In this document: one piece after another, positions 17,822-26,068 of the stretch
Layout: every line of letters starts with the position of its first letter
Position numbering within the stretch: the stretch's first letter is position 1
From: Rhizobium rhizogenes
GTDB taxonomy: Bacteria; Pseudomonadota; Alphaproteobacteria; Rhizobiales; Rhizobiaceae
Assembly: GCF_002005205.3 (NCBI RefSeq)
Contig: NZ_CP019702.2
Coordinates: forward strand, 620,001-684,000
Length of the DNA stretch: 64,000 bases
Reading direction: 5' to 3'
Position numbers and translations under genes: made by a program
The notes under the pieces: model-generated
The model's input: only the letters and a program-made list of their open reading frames with translations
Database searches by the model: none
Told to the model about the DNA's origin: nothing

Positions 17822-18838
17822 TCAATGTCCTTTCACATCAACCCATGCGCCGCTTTTTGCCGAGGCAAAAACCGCGTCGGCCACGGCCGCATTGGCCCGC
17901 GCGTCCCGCATGTCGAAATAGGGCACCGCCTCGCCGCGGATCGCCCGGGAGAAATTCGTCACCTCCTCCTCGTATTGGTCGAGCGGCGGAAATTCGAGCG
18001 TATGGATGTCCGAATTCGCGTGGTCGGCCGAGGTGTCGATGGCGATGATGTTGGGGCTGACGCGCGAGGGCACATAGGCCTGCGGCAGCGAGATGAAGGC
18101 CCTTTCGCAGACGATCTGGATCGATTGCGAGGAGGCCTGCGCCATCGAAACCATGAAGGTCGCGTGTCTGCCGTCGCCGAAATCGAGGATGACCGAGGTG
18201 AACATGTCGATGCCGCCGGCATTATGGGCGGCGGCTGCGAAAGCGCGCTTCGGTTCGGAACCAAAAACATAACGCGCCGCCATGGCGGTATAGCAGCCGA
18301 GATCGTAATAGGCGCCACCACCGAATTCCGGCTTCTGGCGGAAATCCGCTTCATTGGTCATCATGAAGGACAGGAGCGAGGAGAAGGAAAGCGGCCTGCC
18401 ATAGTCTTCCGACTGAAGGATTTGCCGCAGCCTGATCCAGCGCGGCTGCTGGCGAACCATGAAGGCCTCGGAAATCTTCAGCGCCGGATCAATATCCCCG
18501 AGCTGATCGAGTTCCGCCGCCGTCATGGCTGCCGGTTTTTCGCACAGGACATGTTTGCCGGCCTTCGCCGCCTTGCGGGTCCACTCCACATGCAGATGGT
18601 TCGGCAGGGCGATATAGACCGCCTCGACATCAGGATCTGCAAGCACCTCTTCATAGCTGCCATAGGCGCGCTGAATACCGTGCCGGTCGGCCATGGTTCT
18701 TGCCCGTTCCACGCTGCGCGCACCGATGGCGAGGGGCTCGCAGACGGCGCTTTTGACGAGGCCGGGAATGATGGCACCGTCCGCGATGCGCGCGGCGCCG
18801 AGTATGCCCCACCGGACGGGGGCGATGATGTCGTTCAT
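17822..18838 (-). CDS. Gfo/Idh/MocA-family dehydrogenase
   Basis: This 338-aa dehydrogenase has the Rossmann motif WGILGAARIADGAIIPGL, the catalytic HVLCEKPAAMTAAEL motif (about residues 95-109) and the GGGAYYDLGCYTAMAARY segment of the glucose-fructose oxidoreductase/dihydrodiol dehydrogenase-like subgroup. GGGAGGAAAC upstream fixes ATG 18838. It is the first gene of a two-gene operon with the iolG-like gene. An inverted repeat at 18938-18955 lies about 100 bases upstream, shared with the LacI gene promoter. Confidence 0.86.
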   Translation of the reverse strand: MNDIIAPVRWGILGAARIADGAIIPGLVKSAVCEPLAIGARSVERARTMADRHGIQRAYGSYEEVLADPDVEAVYIALPNHLHVEWTRKAAKAGKHVLCEKPAAMTAAELDQLGDIDPALKISEAFMVRQQPRWIRLRQILQSEDYGRPLSFSSLLSFMMTNEADFRQKPEFGGGAYYDLGCYTAMAARYVFGSEPKRAFAAAAHNAGGIDMFTSVILDFGDGRHATFMVSMAQASSQSIQIVCERAFISLPQAYVPSRVSPNIIAIDTSADHANSDIHTLEFPPLDQYEEEVTNFSRAIRGEAVPYFDMRDARANAAVADAVFASAKSGAWVDVKGH

Positions 18839-18937
18839 GATGTTTCCTCCCTGGAGAGACGCCCGCCTTTGACCGGCCAAGAACGCCCTCGGACGCGGCA
18901 AACATGCCCCGGCGCATCGCGCCCGGCAAATGCCACA

Positions 18938-18955
18938 CTGATGGAAAACCATCAG
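18938..18955. promoter_or_regulatory. Inverted repeat (operator) upstream of the dehydrogenase operon
   Basis: CTGATGG and CCATCAG form a perfect 7-base inverted repeat around AAAA. The 16-base core matches an element at 20093-20108, upstream of the LacI gene, at 14 of 16 positions (TGATGGAAA-N-C-N-ATCA). Two similar sites at the two promoters of this cluster suggest a common LacI-type operator. Confidence 0.6.
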
Positions 18956-18967
18956 CCTTGCGACTTC

Positions 18968-20017
18968 TCAGAAAGGCAGCGGGTTCGGGAGGTTTTCCGG
19001 CCCGTAAAGGACGATGGGCACCTCCGTTTCAGGTGGAAAGGCCCCCTGTCCGGCATCGAAGAATTCGAAATGGCGAAGCAGGATGTTCACCGCCAGCCGC
19101 ACCTGCAGTTCCGGGCTCTGGTCGATCGTGAGCGACATCAGTCCTTCCCGCAGAAACGCAGCGGTGTTGCGCGTCAGTTCGTGCCCGACAAAGAGGGGGC
19201 GATCCGGTAGAATATCGGCGCGGATGGCCCGCGCCACACCGATATTGGCCGCTCCCACATTGTAGACGGCAACGGTATCGGGCTCGGCATGAAAAGCCTC
19301 GCGCAGCTGAAGCTCCGAACGGGTGCGGTCGTCGCCTCCTTCCACGATGCGCGCCACATGCCAGCCCGGCGCCTTTTCCGCCAGAAACTGCGTGACCCCA
19401 CGCACACGGTCGGCATGTGACTGGAAACCGAGATGATTGCACAGCAGGATGACCGGTCCCGGTTTGCGCGCCATCCTGCTGATGAAATAACCGGCCGAGC
19501 GGCCGGCGCGATAGTGATCCGTGCCGGCATAACCGATCCGCGCCGAGCCGGGAACGTCGGAGATGACGGTGACGACGGGAATGCCCCGGGCGCTCAGCTC
19601 CTCCACCGCTGCATGGACGAGCGGATGATCCTGCATATAGGAGACGACCGCATCGCAGCCGGTCTTTGCCAGCGCCTTTGCCAGGGTTTCCGGCCGCTCA
19701 TCCTCCAGCACCGTCCGGTGAATGACGATCGACCTGTCGAGTGAGGTTGCGATCCGCCGGAACTCGAAGCCCATGCGGGCGATGAGCGGCAGTTCCGGCC
19801 GGGCAAGGATGACATCGATCCGGATCAGCCTGCGATGCGCCTGCGGCAACATGCGGCGCAGGCCAAGTTCCTTTGCCGCCTGCAAGACCCGTTTGCTGAC
19901 CGCCTCGCTGACATTGCCGCGCTCATTGAGGACCCGGTCGACGCTTGCCGTGCCGACCCTTGCCCGTTCGGCAACATCCGTGATCGTGACACGCCTGCCC
20001 TGCCGTTTCGACACCAT
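18968..20017 (-). CDS. LacI-family transcriptional regulator
   Basis: This regulator of about 349 aa has an N-terminal helix-turn-helix (VTITDVAERARVGTASVDRVLNE) and a sugar-binding-protein-like effector domain (GCDAVVSYMQDHPLVHAAVEEL, AVYNVGAANIGVARAIRA). The family of such LacI proteins often senses inositol or related polyols. It lies directly upstream of the two dehydrogenase genes on the same strand. I chose ATG 20017 (MVSKRQ); 20035 is an alternative. Probable operators lie at 20093-20108 and 18938-18955. Confidence 0.85.
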   Translation of the reverse strand: MVSKRQGRRVTITDVAERARVGTASVDRVLNERGNVSEAVSKRVLQAAKELGLRRMLPQAHRRLIRIDVILARPELPLIARMGFEFRRIATSLDRSIVIHRTVLEDERPETLAKALAKTGCDAVVSYMQDHPLVHAAVEELSARGIPVVTVISDVPGSARIGYAGTDHYRAGRSAGYFISRMARKPGPVILLCNHLGFQSHADRVRGVTQFLAEKAPGWHVARIVEGGDDRTRSELQLREAFHAEPDTVAVYNVGAANIGVARAIRADILPDRPLFVGHELTRNTAAFLREGLMSLTIDQSPELQVRLAVNILLRHFEFFDAGQGAFPPETEVPIVLYGPENLPNPLPF

Positions 20018-20092
20018 CCCCAAGCTCCTCCGCACCGCCTGCCTGTACGTTCAGTATTTTCGCCCGCACGGCTACAACGACTATCGTCTTCC

Positions 20093-20108
20093 TGATGGAA
20101 ATCAATCA
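20093..20108. promoter_or_regulatory. Operator-like half-palindrome upstream of LacI gene
   Basis: TGATGGAAATCAATCA keeps the symmetric TGAT-N-G...C-N-ATCA frame and matches the site at 18939-18954 at 14 of 16 positions. It lies about 75 bases upstream of the LacI start and probably mediates autoregulation. Confidence 0.5.
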
Positions 20109-20152
20109 ACCATTCCAGCACAATCTTACCCGCACAATATCGCGCCGGCAGG

Positions 20153-21052
20153 TTAGAGCAGCTGCTGCCGTAACAGAGCTTCCAGCCAGTCGGCAAAGAC
20201 CTGCAATCGCCGCGACAGATGCCGGCGATGCGCATAAAGCAGCGTCATCGGCATCGGTTCAGCCCGATGGGCGGGCATGACCTCGACCAGTTCACCGCTT
20301 TCGAGATGCGGACTGACATCATAAGCGGGTATCTGGATCAAACCGAGACCGGCCAGACAGCAGGCGATGTAGGCCTCGGCACTGTTGACGGTGACGCGGC
20401 CGCGCATGGAAACCGAATGCAGCGCCTCGCCTTCAAGCCATTCCCAGTTTTCCACACGCCCACTGGAGGGCGACGCATAATTGATGGCCCAGTGGCGGGA
20501 AAGATCATGGGGAAGCTGCGGCGTGCCGTGACGCTCGAGATAGGCGGGGCTGGCGACATTGATCAGCGGCAGCTTGCCGATCGGCCTTGCGATGAGACCG
20601 GAATCGCTGAGCGGACCGACGCGCAGCACACAATCGATATTGTCCTCCACCAGATCGACAGCCCGGTCCGTAACACCAAGGCTGATGTCGATCTGCGGGT
20701 AAAGATCGAGGAATTCCGGCAGGGCGGGTGCGATGACAAGGCGGCCGATCCGGCCCGGCACATCGATCCGCAGCCGCCCCGAAGGTTGCGCCGCGCTTTG
20801 CCGGAACAGGTTTTCCGCATCTTCGACATCGGCGATCAGCCGCTGGCACCGCTCGTAAAAAGCCGATCCATCCTCGGTTGGAGAGACCTTGCGCGTGGTG
20901 CGGTTGAGCAGGCGGGCGCCGACGCGTGCCTCCAGCTCCTGCACCGCCGCCGAAACCGAGGAGCGCGGAATGCCCAGCGTATCGGCGGCCCGCGTGAAAC
21001 TCGCGCAGTCTACGACGCGCGCGAAGATGCGGAACAGGTCGATGCGATCCAA
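20153..21052 (-). CDS. LysR-family transcriptional regulator
   Basis: This regulator of about 299 aa has the LysR winged helix at the N-terminus (FRIFARVVDCASFTRAADTL, then PRSSVSAAVQELEARVGARLL) and the type-2 periplasmic-fold effector domain (GRLRIDVPGRIGRLVIAPAL). The best start is TTG 21052, which gives the typical MDRIDLFRIF N-terminus and has AAGGA 7 bases upstream; an upstream TTG at 21085 would put the operator inside the gene. It is divergent from the SDR gene at 21189, which it probably controls. Confidence 0.83.
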   Translation of the reverse strand: MDRIDLFRIFARVVDCASFTRAADTLGIPRSSVSAAVQELEARVGARLLNRTTRKVSPTEDGSAFYERCQRLIADVEDAENLFRQSAAQPSGRLRIDVPGRIGRLVIAPALPEFLDLYPQIDISLGVTDRAVDLVEDNIDCVLRVGPLSDSGLIARPIGKLPLINVASPAYLERHGTPQLPHDLSRHWAINYASPSSGRVENWEWLEGEALHSVSMRGRVTVNSAEAYIACCLAGLGLIQIPAYDVSPHLESGELVEVMPAHRAEPMPMTLLYAHRRHLSRRLQVFADWLEALLRQQLL

Positions 21053-21076
21053 CGGACATCCTTCACTGTGCGGATT

Positions 21077-21097
21077 TTCTGACAAGTCATGTCAGAA
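21077..21097. promoter_or_regulatory. LysR-type operator candidate
   Basis: TTCTGACA and TGTCAGAA are a perfect 8-base inverted repeat separated by AGTCA in the divergent LysR-SDR interval. LysR regulators usually bind interrupted dyads next to their own promoter, so this is the likely autoregulatory and target site. Confidence 0.55.
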
Positions 21098-21188
21098 TGG
21101 TGGCCTTTATCGCGTAATTCTAGACGATATCCTTGCGACATGAAAGCGTGGCAGTCATCGCTGCGCACCGGCAAAGGAGGCCAACCCC

Positions 21189-21962
21189 ATGACCGATCAT
21201 TCCATCAAAGGTAAAACAGTCATCATCGCCGGCGGCGCGAAAAACCTCGGCGGGCTGATCGCACGCGATTTCGCCAGCCAGGGCGCAGACGCAATCGCCA
21301 TCCACTATAACAGCCCCGCCACAAAGGCCGATGCCGACGCAACCGTGGCGGCCGTGAAGGCAGCCGGCACGGAGGCCGTTGCGCTCCAGGCCGATCTCAC
21401 GACGGCAGGTGCGGTCGAAAAACTGTTTGCCGATACCGTCGCCGCCATCGGCCGGCCGGATATCGCCATCAACACGGTCGGCAAGGTGCTGAAGAAACCG
21501 ATCCTCGAAACATCGGAAGCCGAATATGACGAGATGACCGCCGTCAACGCCAAGTCCGCCTTCTTTTTCCTCCAGCAGGCCGGCCGCCACGTCAATGACA
21601 ATGGCAAGATCTGCACCCTCGTTACCTCCCTGCTTGGAGCATTCACGCCGTTTTACGCCAGCTATGCCGGCACCAAGGCGCCGGTGGAGCACTTCACCCG
21701 CGCCGCCGCCAAGGAATTCGGCGAACGTGGCATCTCGGTGACGGCGATCGGTCCCGGACCGATGGACACGCCGTTTTTCTACGGTCAGGAGACGCCAGAA
21801 GCGCAGGCCTATCACAAGAGCGCAGCGGCCCTCTCCGGCTTCTCGAAGACTGGCCTTACCGATATCGATGACATCGTTCCCTATATCCGCTTCCTCGTTA
21901 CCGACGGCTGGTGGATGACGGGGCAAACCGTTCTGGTCAATGGCGGTTACACCACGAAATAA
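21189..21962 (+). CDS. Short-chain dehydrogenase/reductase (SDR)
   Basis: This 257-aa classical SDR has an N-terminal cofactor motif in the form VIIAGGAKNLGGLIARDF (about residues 12-29), a Ser near residue 143 (VTSLLG), the active-site YASYAGTKAP (Tyr-x3-Lys, about residues 156-161) and a C-terminal WMTGQTVLVNGGYT. The substrate is not evident. AAAGGAGG precedes the ATG. It is divergent from the LysR regulator and convergent with a TetR gene across a strong hairpin. Confidence 0.88.
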   Translation: MTDHSIKGKTVIIAGGAKNLGGLIARDFASQGADAIAIHYNSPATKADADATVAAVKAAGTEAVALQADLTTAGAVEKLFADTVAAIGRPDIAINTVGKVLKKPILETSEAEYDEMTAVNAKSAFFFLQQAGRHVNDNGKICTLVTSLLGAFTPFYASYAGTKAPVEHFTRAAAKEFGERGISVTAIGPGPMDTPFFYGQETPEAQAYHKSAAALSGFSKTGLTDIDDIVPYIRFLVTDGWWMTGQTVLVNGGYTTK

Positions 21963-22021
21963 GATGCGGCGGACGAGGTGACGCGAGGCGCAGATATTCT
22001 GCCGCCCGCTCACCTGTCATG

Positions 22022-22058
22022 ACCGGGGCGACAGACCTAAACCGCCTGTCGCCCCGGT
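22022..22058. terminator. Hairpin terminator between SDR and TetR genes
   Basis: ACCGGGGCGACAG and CTGTCGCCCCGGT pair perfectly over 13 bases with an 11-base loop and are followed by GTTGTTT on the plus strand. The element lies between two convergent genes and probably stops transcription from both sides. Confidence 0.75.
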
Positions 22059-22064
22059 GTTGTT

Positions 22065-22718
22065 TCAGCCCGCATGGACACCATCGCGGTGCGATGCCTC
22101 ACCGTTGCCCAGAAAACCCATGATCAGCCGGACGAGGGCATCTTCGAATGCGGCGGTCCCGAGCAGATTCGTCTCCTCCAGAATGGCGGCACGCAAAGCA
22201 CCCAGCACGGCCCGCGTCAGGATAAAAACCTCGGTCTCCGTAAGCACGGCATCGTTGTCGACCGAATTGCGCCACGTCTCCACAATCAGGCCCGCAACGG
22301 AATCGAGACGGGTTGGAACCCCGCGCGCGGTTGCAAGGCGCATGATTATCAGCGTGAAGCTCTTGCGCATCCGGCTGTGGCGGGTGAAGGATTCGATCAG
22401 TATACGCACCACCTGCCGCACCGTTTCCGCAGGCGCGCCGGGCGCGACCCTGCCGAGCGCCGCACGAATCCGCATTTCGCTGCTCTCCCGCTCGCGCTCC
22501 ACCAGGTTTTGCAGAATGGCGTCCCGGTTCGGGAAATATTGATAGAGCGTGCCGATCGAAAACCCGGCTTTTTCCGCGATGCGATTGGTGGTCAGTGCCG
22601 TCTCACCCTCCTTCCGCAAAATCTGAGCGGAGGCTTCGAGGATGATGCCGACCGTGTGTCGCGCGCGCGCCTGAGACGGCTTTTTCCGAACAGAAACAAG
22701 ACCCTGATTATCCGCCGC
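22065..22718 (-). CDS. TetR-family transcriptional regulator
   Basis: This repressor of about 217 aa has the TetR helix-turn-helix (ALTTNRIAEKAGFSIGTLYQYFPNR, about residues 40-64) followed by an all-helical effector domain. The start is ATG 22718 (MAADNQG), preceded by GGGAGC. No target is obvious nearby. The divergent neighbour is a small secreted SH3-domain protein about 130 bases away. Confidence 0.85.
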   Translation of the reverse strand, partial: AADNQGLVSVRKKPSQARARHTVGIILEASAQILRKEGETALTTNRIAEKAGFSIGTLYQYFPNRDAILQNLVERERESSEMRIRAALGRVAPGAPAETVRQVVRILIESFTRHSRMRKSFTLIIMRLATARGVPTRLDSVAGLIVETWRNSVDNDAVLTETEVFILTRAVLGALRAAILEETNLLGTAAFEDALVRLIMGFLGNGEASHRDGVHAG

Positions 22719-22850
22719 CATGATGCTCCCGACGTTCTGGAATGCGAGTATCAAAACCGAGCTTTGCTCATAAAATTCGCCAATGCAACCCCGCTGGCGG
22801 CAGCCGGCCCTTGGTCGGAGCGTTGCGCCGAATTCAAGAAAGGTGATGAA

Positions 22851-23366
22851 ATGAATCGAAATCTTACAACTCTGGCTCTGATGCTGGCCATCACTGTCCC
22901 ATCCGCGGCAAACGCCGCGAGCGCGGCTTTTGCCGTCGCCAACGTCAATCTAAGGGCCGGCCCGGGCACGGCCTATCCGGTCGTCACCACCCTGTTCGCC
23001 GGTTCGGCCGTCACGCTTCACGGCTGCATGGCAAATCTGAGCTGGTGCGACATTGGCTGGGCGGGCAACCGCGGCTGGGTGGCCGCCAGCTATATCCGGG
23101 TGGAGTATAACGGCAATACGATCGTCATCACGCCGTCGACCACATCCCAGCTCAACATCACCGTCGTCAGCTTCAATTACAGCTATTGGCAGGCGCATTA
23201 TGCCGGCAGGCACTGGTACGGCCACTGGGACAACTATCACGGCTCCCCCCGGCATGCACACGGGGCAGGCGTCGTCGCATGCGGCCCGAATGCGTGCCGT
23301 TATGGCAGCGTCCGCCACAATCACGACGGCACCACCATCCGGCACGGAAAGATCGTGCGGCCGTGA
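22851..23366 (+). CDS. Secreted bacterial SH3-domain protein
   Basis: This 171-aa protein has a signal peptide (LTTLALMLAITVPSAANA) and an SH3b domain at about residues 26-82 (VNLRAGPGTAYPVVTTLFAGSAV, then WCDIGWAGNRGWVAASYI), as in envelope proteins that bind peptidoglycan. The C-terminal half is rich in His, Tyr and Trp (NYSYWQAHYAGRHWYGHWDNY) and may bind metal; that is inference. AGGTGA upstream supports ATG 22851. Confidence 0.82.
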   Translation: MNRNLTTLALMLAITVPSAANAASAAFAVANVNLRAGPGTAYPVVTTLFAGSAVTLHGCMANLSWCDIGWAGNRGWVAASYIRVEYNGNTIVITPSTTSQLNITVVSFNYSYWQAHYAGRHWYGHWDNYHGSPRHAHGAGVVACGPNACRYGSVRHNHDGTTIRHGKIVRP

Positions 23367-23469
23367 CACGGCTTTTCCGCGCCGAACCGGGATTCAGACA
23401 AAATAGGAAACTGGACCGGCATCCAGAGCAACAACGCGTGTTTGCGCAATCCACACAGAGAGAAACCAT

Positions 23470-23733
23470 ATGACAGGCTCCATCCTTCCAGCAGCTGTCC
23501 GCATGGCCGCGACCGGCTTTCTGATGGTCTATATGTCCCTTCCGGCACAACCCGCACTGGCACAGTCAAACCCGGACCTACGCAAGACCTGCGAAGCCGA
23601 TCACCACAGGCTGTGCAGCGCAATTGCGCCGGGCGGCGGCCGCATCCTCCAATGCCTTGCTGCACGCGAGAAAGAGCTGACAGAAGAATGCGCCGCCGTC
23701 ATTCGCCGATACAAGAGCCAATACAGGGATTGA
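23470..23733 (+). CDS. Small secreted cysteine-rich-repeat protein
   Basis: This 87-aa protein has a signal peptide ending near QPALAQ and a mature part of about 55 residues with four cysteines arranged as KTCEADHHRLCSAIAPGGGRILQCLAA and EECAAVI, like one unit of the cysteine-rich Golgi-type repeat found in small rhizobial periplasmic proteins. AGAGAGAAA precedes the ATG. The function is unknown. Confidence 0.7.
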   Translation: MTGSILPAAVRMAATGFLMVYMSLPAQPALAQSNPDLRKTCEADHHRLCSAIAPGGGRILQCLAAREKELTEECAAVIRRYKSQYRD

Positions 23734-23748
23734 GCCTAGATCAGCCGA

Positions 23749-23881
23749 GTACCAGTCGACAATCAGTTCACACATCGGCAATCTGGAAGACAGCGCGGCA
23801 TCATCCAACAGGAGACGGCCTTTTCCTCCAAACAGGGTGACAACATCTCGCACGGTTTTGTCCACGATACCCGAGGCCATA
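23749..23881 (-). pseudogene. Remnant of a metallophosphoesterase C-terminal region
   Basis: On the minus strand, 39 codons (23865 to 23749) can be aligned without gaps to the C-terminal part of the metallophosphoesterase at 50833-52518. Shared blocks are DKTVR, the spaced L-G-G and DD residues, LPM, ELI and DWY; 22 of 39 residues are identical by hand count. Only about 45 codons are recognisable, and no catalytic motif or start region remains. It lies between the small cysteine-rich gene and the unknown Tat-like gene, so it looks like the leftover of a deleted paralogue. Confidence 0.6.
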
Positions 23882-23965
23882 AAAAGACGCCTGTCATATG
23901 GCCTGCATGAATATACCGATATAAAACTCCCCCATCCTGTTAACGGAGCCATTTGGGGGTAGCGG

Positions 23966-24844
23966 ATGAATTCGGGGCGTCGCGGTGTTCTCGCTTTTTT
24001 GGGCAGCCTTGTTCTGGGCGCGCCATCCCTCGGCAAAGCAGCAAGCAAATCATCGGCCTTTGCCGAATCCCGGTCCGAATATAAACCCCGGCATGTTCTG
24101 TGTTTCCTCGGAACAGAAAAAGGTCTGACAGCGCTCCAACAAAGCGCTCGCACCGCAGTCGACACATTTGCTGCCGATTTCAGTATCGATGAGGAATATT
24201 CGCAGGATGAACCGGACGACCGGATGGAGCGATCCTTCAATGTCTGCTGGGACCGAGTTGACCCGGACACCTATCAGGAGGCCGACGAAGAGGCTGTCGC
24301 GGGACACGGTTCGGTTCTTTATGTGCTTGGCCCGTCGATGGACGCGGAAAATGCGGTCACGACATCGGCCACGGCCCTGCAGTTCGTGCAACATATGCTC
24401 GACCACGGCGCCATCGCCGTCAAAGGCGAAAGCGCAGGGGTCGCGCATGGAGCACGGCGCTGGAAAGAGCTTTTCGAGCAGTCACGCAGCGACGCCGCGT
24501 CAGGTGATCTGCTGGCGCTTGCCAGAACCTGCCGTCTCGCTTTCGCACGCCGACCGATCGGCGACGATGCCAACGGCATGGCAAGCGTCGGATTTCATCT
24601 GGTCGGGCTGCCTGATGTCGAGGTGGGCTTTATCCGGAAAGACGAAAACCTGCCGTCAACCAATCCGGAACAATTGAAGATCGCCGCGCTGATGGACGAT
24701 ATTGCTGATCAAATGGCGCGCGATGGTGTGGAAACGACAGTAACGGCTCATCATGCCACCCTGTCCAATGACATGCGGTATGAGGACGATAGTTACAAAT
24801 TTAATCCGTTCGGCGTCGTGAGCATTCAAGACTACAAACTCTGA
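23966..24844 (+). CDS. Exported protein of unknown function (possible Tat signal)
   Basis: This 292-aa protein starts with MNSGRRGVLAFLGSLVLGAP, a twin-arginine-like signal followed by a small-residue cleavage region. I do not recognise the mature domain. Its most conserved-looking core is VLYVLGPSMDAENAVTTSAT followed by a segment ending AVKGESAGVAHGARRWKEL, with an acidic region before it (DEEYSQDEPDDRME). GGGGGTAGCGG precedes ATG 23966. It stands alone between the pseudogene remnant and a convergent LacI gene. Confidence 0.65.
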   Translation: MNSGRRGVLAFLGSLVLGAPSLGKAASKSSAFAESRSEYKPRHVLCFLGTEKGLTALQQSARTAVDTFAADFSIDEEYSQDEPDDRMERSFNVCWDRVDPDTYQEADEEAVAGHGSVLYVLGPSMDAENAVTTSATALQFVQHMLDHGAIAVKGESAGVAHGARRWKELFEQSRSDAASGDLLALARTCRLAFARRPIGDDANGMASVGFHLVGLPDVEVGFIRKDENLPSTNPEQLKIAALMDDIADQMARDGVETTVTAHHATLSNDMRYEDDSYKFNPFGVVSIQDYKL

Positions 24845-24900
24845 CATGGAGGCGAGCTGCCGCTACCGATGCTATCGCCCTGATGCGCGGGTACTAGCGC

Positions 24901-25929
24901 CTAAGGGGCAAGATCACTCTCTCCCGCCACAAGCTGCATCGGCCAGATGCAATGGCGGGCCTGATCGGGATAGAAAGGCGCAAAGGCGGGCATGGTCGAT
25001 AAAAGCGTCTGGGCGACCGTCACGCCAAGATCATGCAGCGACATGCGAAAACTGGTCAGGCGCGGTTCGAGAAACTGGCCGCGTGGGCCGTCGCGAAAAC
25101 CGATGACGGCGAGATCGCGCCCCGGTTTAAGGCCGACTTCGGCAAGCCGCCGGTAAAGGCCAACCGCCATCAGCTCATAGATCAGCACGATGGCCGTCGA
25201 TCGCGGGCGCATCTGCAGCCACTCACTGGCGGCATGATATCCGCCCTGCTCGCTCGATTTTGTCCGGATAACCAGAGACGGATCATATGTTATGCCGTTT
25301 TCCTCGAGGGCGCGTTTATAGGCTTCCAGAAAGACATAACCGAGATTGATGTCGTTATCGGCGGCCGCGACCGCAATGGTACGATGACCTGCGGCCACCA
25401 GCCGGTTGACGGCGCTTTTCGCCACGCCTTCGAAATCGAGATCGATCCAGGCATGGTCCGTGCTGGACGAGGTGCGGCCGAGCGCCACAAAAGGCAGACG
25501 GGTCTGTTTCAGGAAATCAACACGCTTGTCGATCCGACGGGTCGAGGAAATGATCATCGCGTCAACCATGCGGCGCGCCACCATGCGCTTCAGATATTCG
25601 TCCGGATCTTCCTCCCCCGGACAGGGAAGAACGATCAGATCGAGATTGTGGCCGGAAAACACGCTTTGCAGGCCATCCGTCACACCCATGAAGAAGTTGT
25701 CGGAATTCTCCACCGTCTGCGCGTCGCTGCCTGTCATCAGGCCGATGACATTGGTGGTGCCTTGCCGCAGGCTGCGGCCCGATTGATTGGCGACATAACC
25801 AAGCTTTTCCGCCGCTTCCAGAACGCGACGGCGCGTTTCCTCGTTCACATCGGGCTTGCCGTTCAGGGCACGGGAAACGGTGCCTATCGATATATCAAGA
25901 TAATCGGCAAGCTGACGGATTCCTTTCAT
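24901..25929 (-). CDS. LacI-family transcriptional regulator
   Basis: This 342-aa repressor has the helix-turn-helix MKGIRQLADYLDISIGTVSRAL plus hinge, and a periplasmic-fold effector domain (VIGLMTGSDAQTVENSDNFF, DAMIISSTRRIDKRVDFL). ATG 25929 with GGGGAATG upstream is the start. It is divergent from a sugar-catabolic/ABC import operon, and a perfect 16-base palindrome lies between the two. It is expected to repress that operon and itself. Confidence 0.88.
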   Translation of the reverse strand: MKGIRQLADYLDISIGTVSRALNGKPDVNEETRRRVLEAAEKLGYVANQSGRSLRQGTTNVIGLMTGSDAQTVENSDNFFMGVTDGLQSVFSGHNLDLIVLPCPGEEDPDEYLKRMVARRMVDAMIISSTRRIDKRVDFLKQTRLPFVALGRTSSSTDHAWIDLDFEGVAKSAVNRLVAAGHRTIAVAAADNDINLGYVFLEAYKRALEENGITYDPSLVIRTKSSEQGGYHAASEWLQMRPRSTAIVLIYELMAVGLYRRLAEVGLKPGRDLAVIGFRDGPRGQFLEPRLTSFRMSLHDLGVTVAQTLLSTMPAFAPFYPDQARHCIWPMQLVAGESDLAP

Positions 25930-25978
25930 GCATTCCCCTCCCAAACCGGACGCGCAATCAACGCGCCCCTTTACGGTC

Positions 25979-26023
25979 TTGACATATCTAACATCATCGT
26001 CATAGTCTCGTAAACGTTTACGA
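25979..26023 (+). promoter_or_regulatory. Promoter and perfect LacI operator for the sugar operon
   Basis: TTGACA (25979-25984) and a weak -10 (CATAGT, 26001-26006) are followed immediately by the perfect 16-base palindrome TCGTAAACGTTTACGA (26008-26023), centred on CG as in LacI/GalR operators. The operator would cover the transcription start. A partial copy of the core (CGTAAACGTTTCCG) lies inside the dehydrogenase gene at 26911-26924. Confidence 0.75.
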
Positions 26024-26068
26024 CGCTTTGCGCAAAGAGGAGTTTGCGAAAGAGTCCGGGGAGATGAG

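Noticed and set aside
23578..24270. 230-codon minus-strand frame spanning the small gene, relic and exported protein gene
   Set aside because: Only codons around 23749-23881 resemble a real protein; the rest is antisense to genes on the plus strand, so the frame is not a functional gene.
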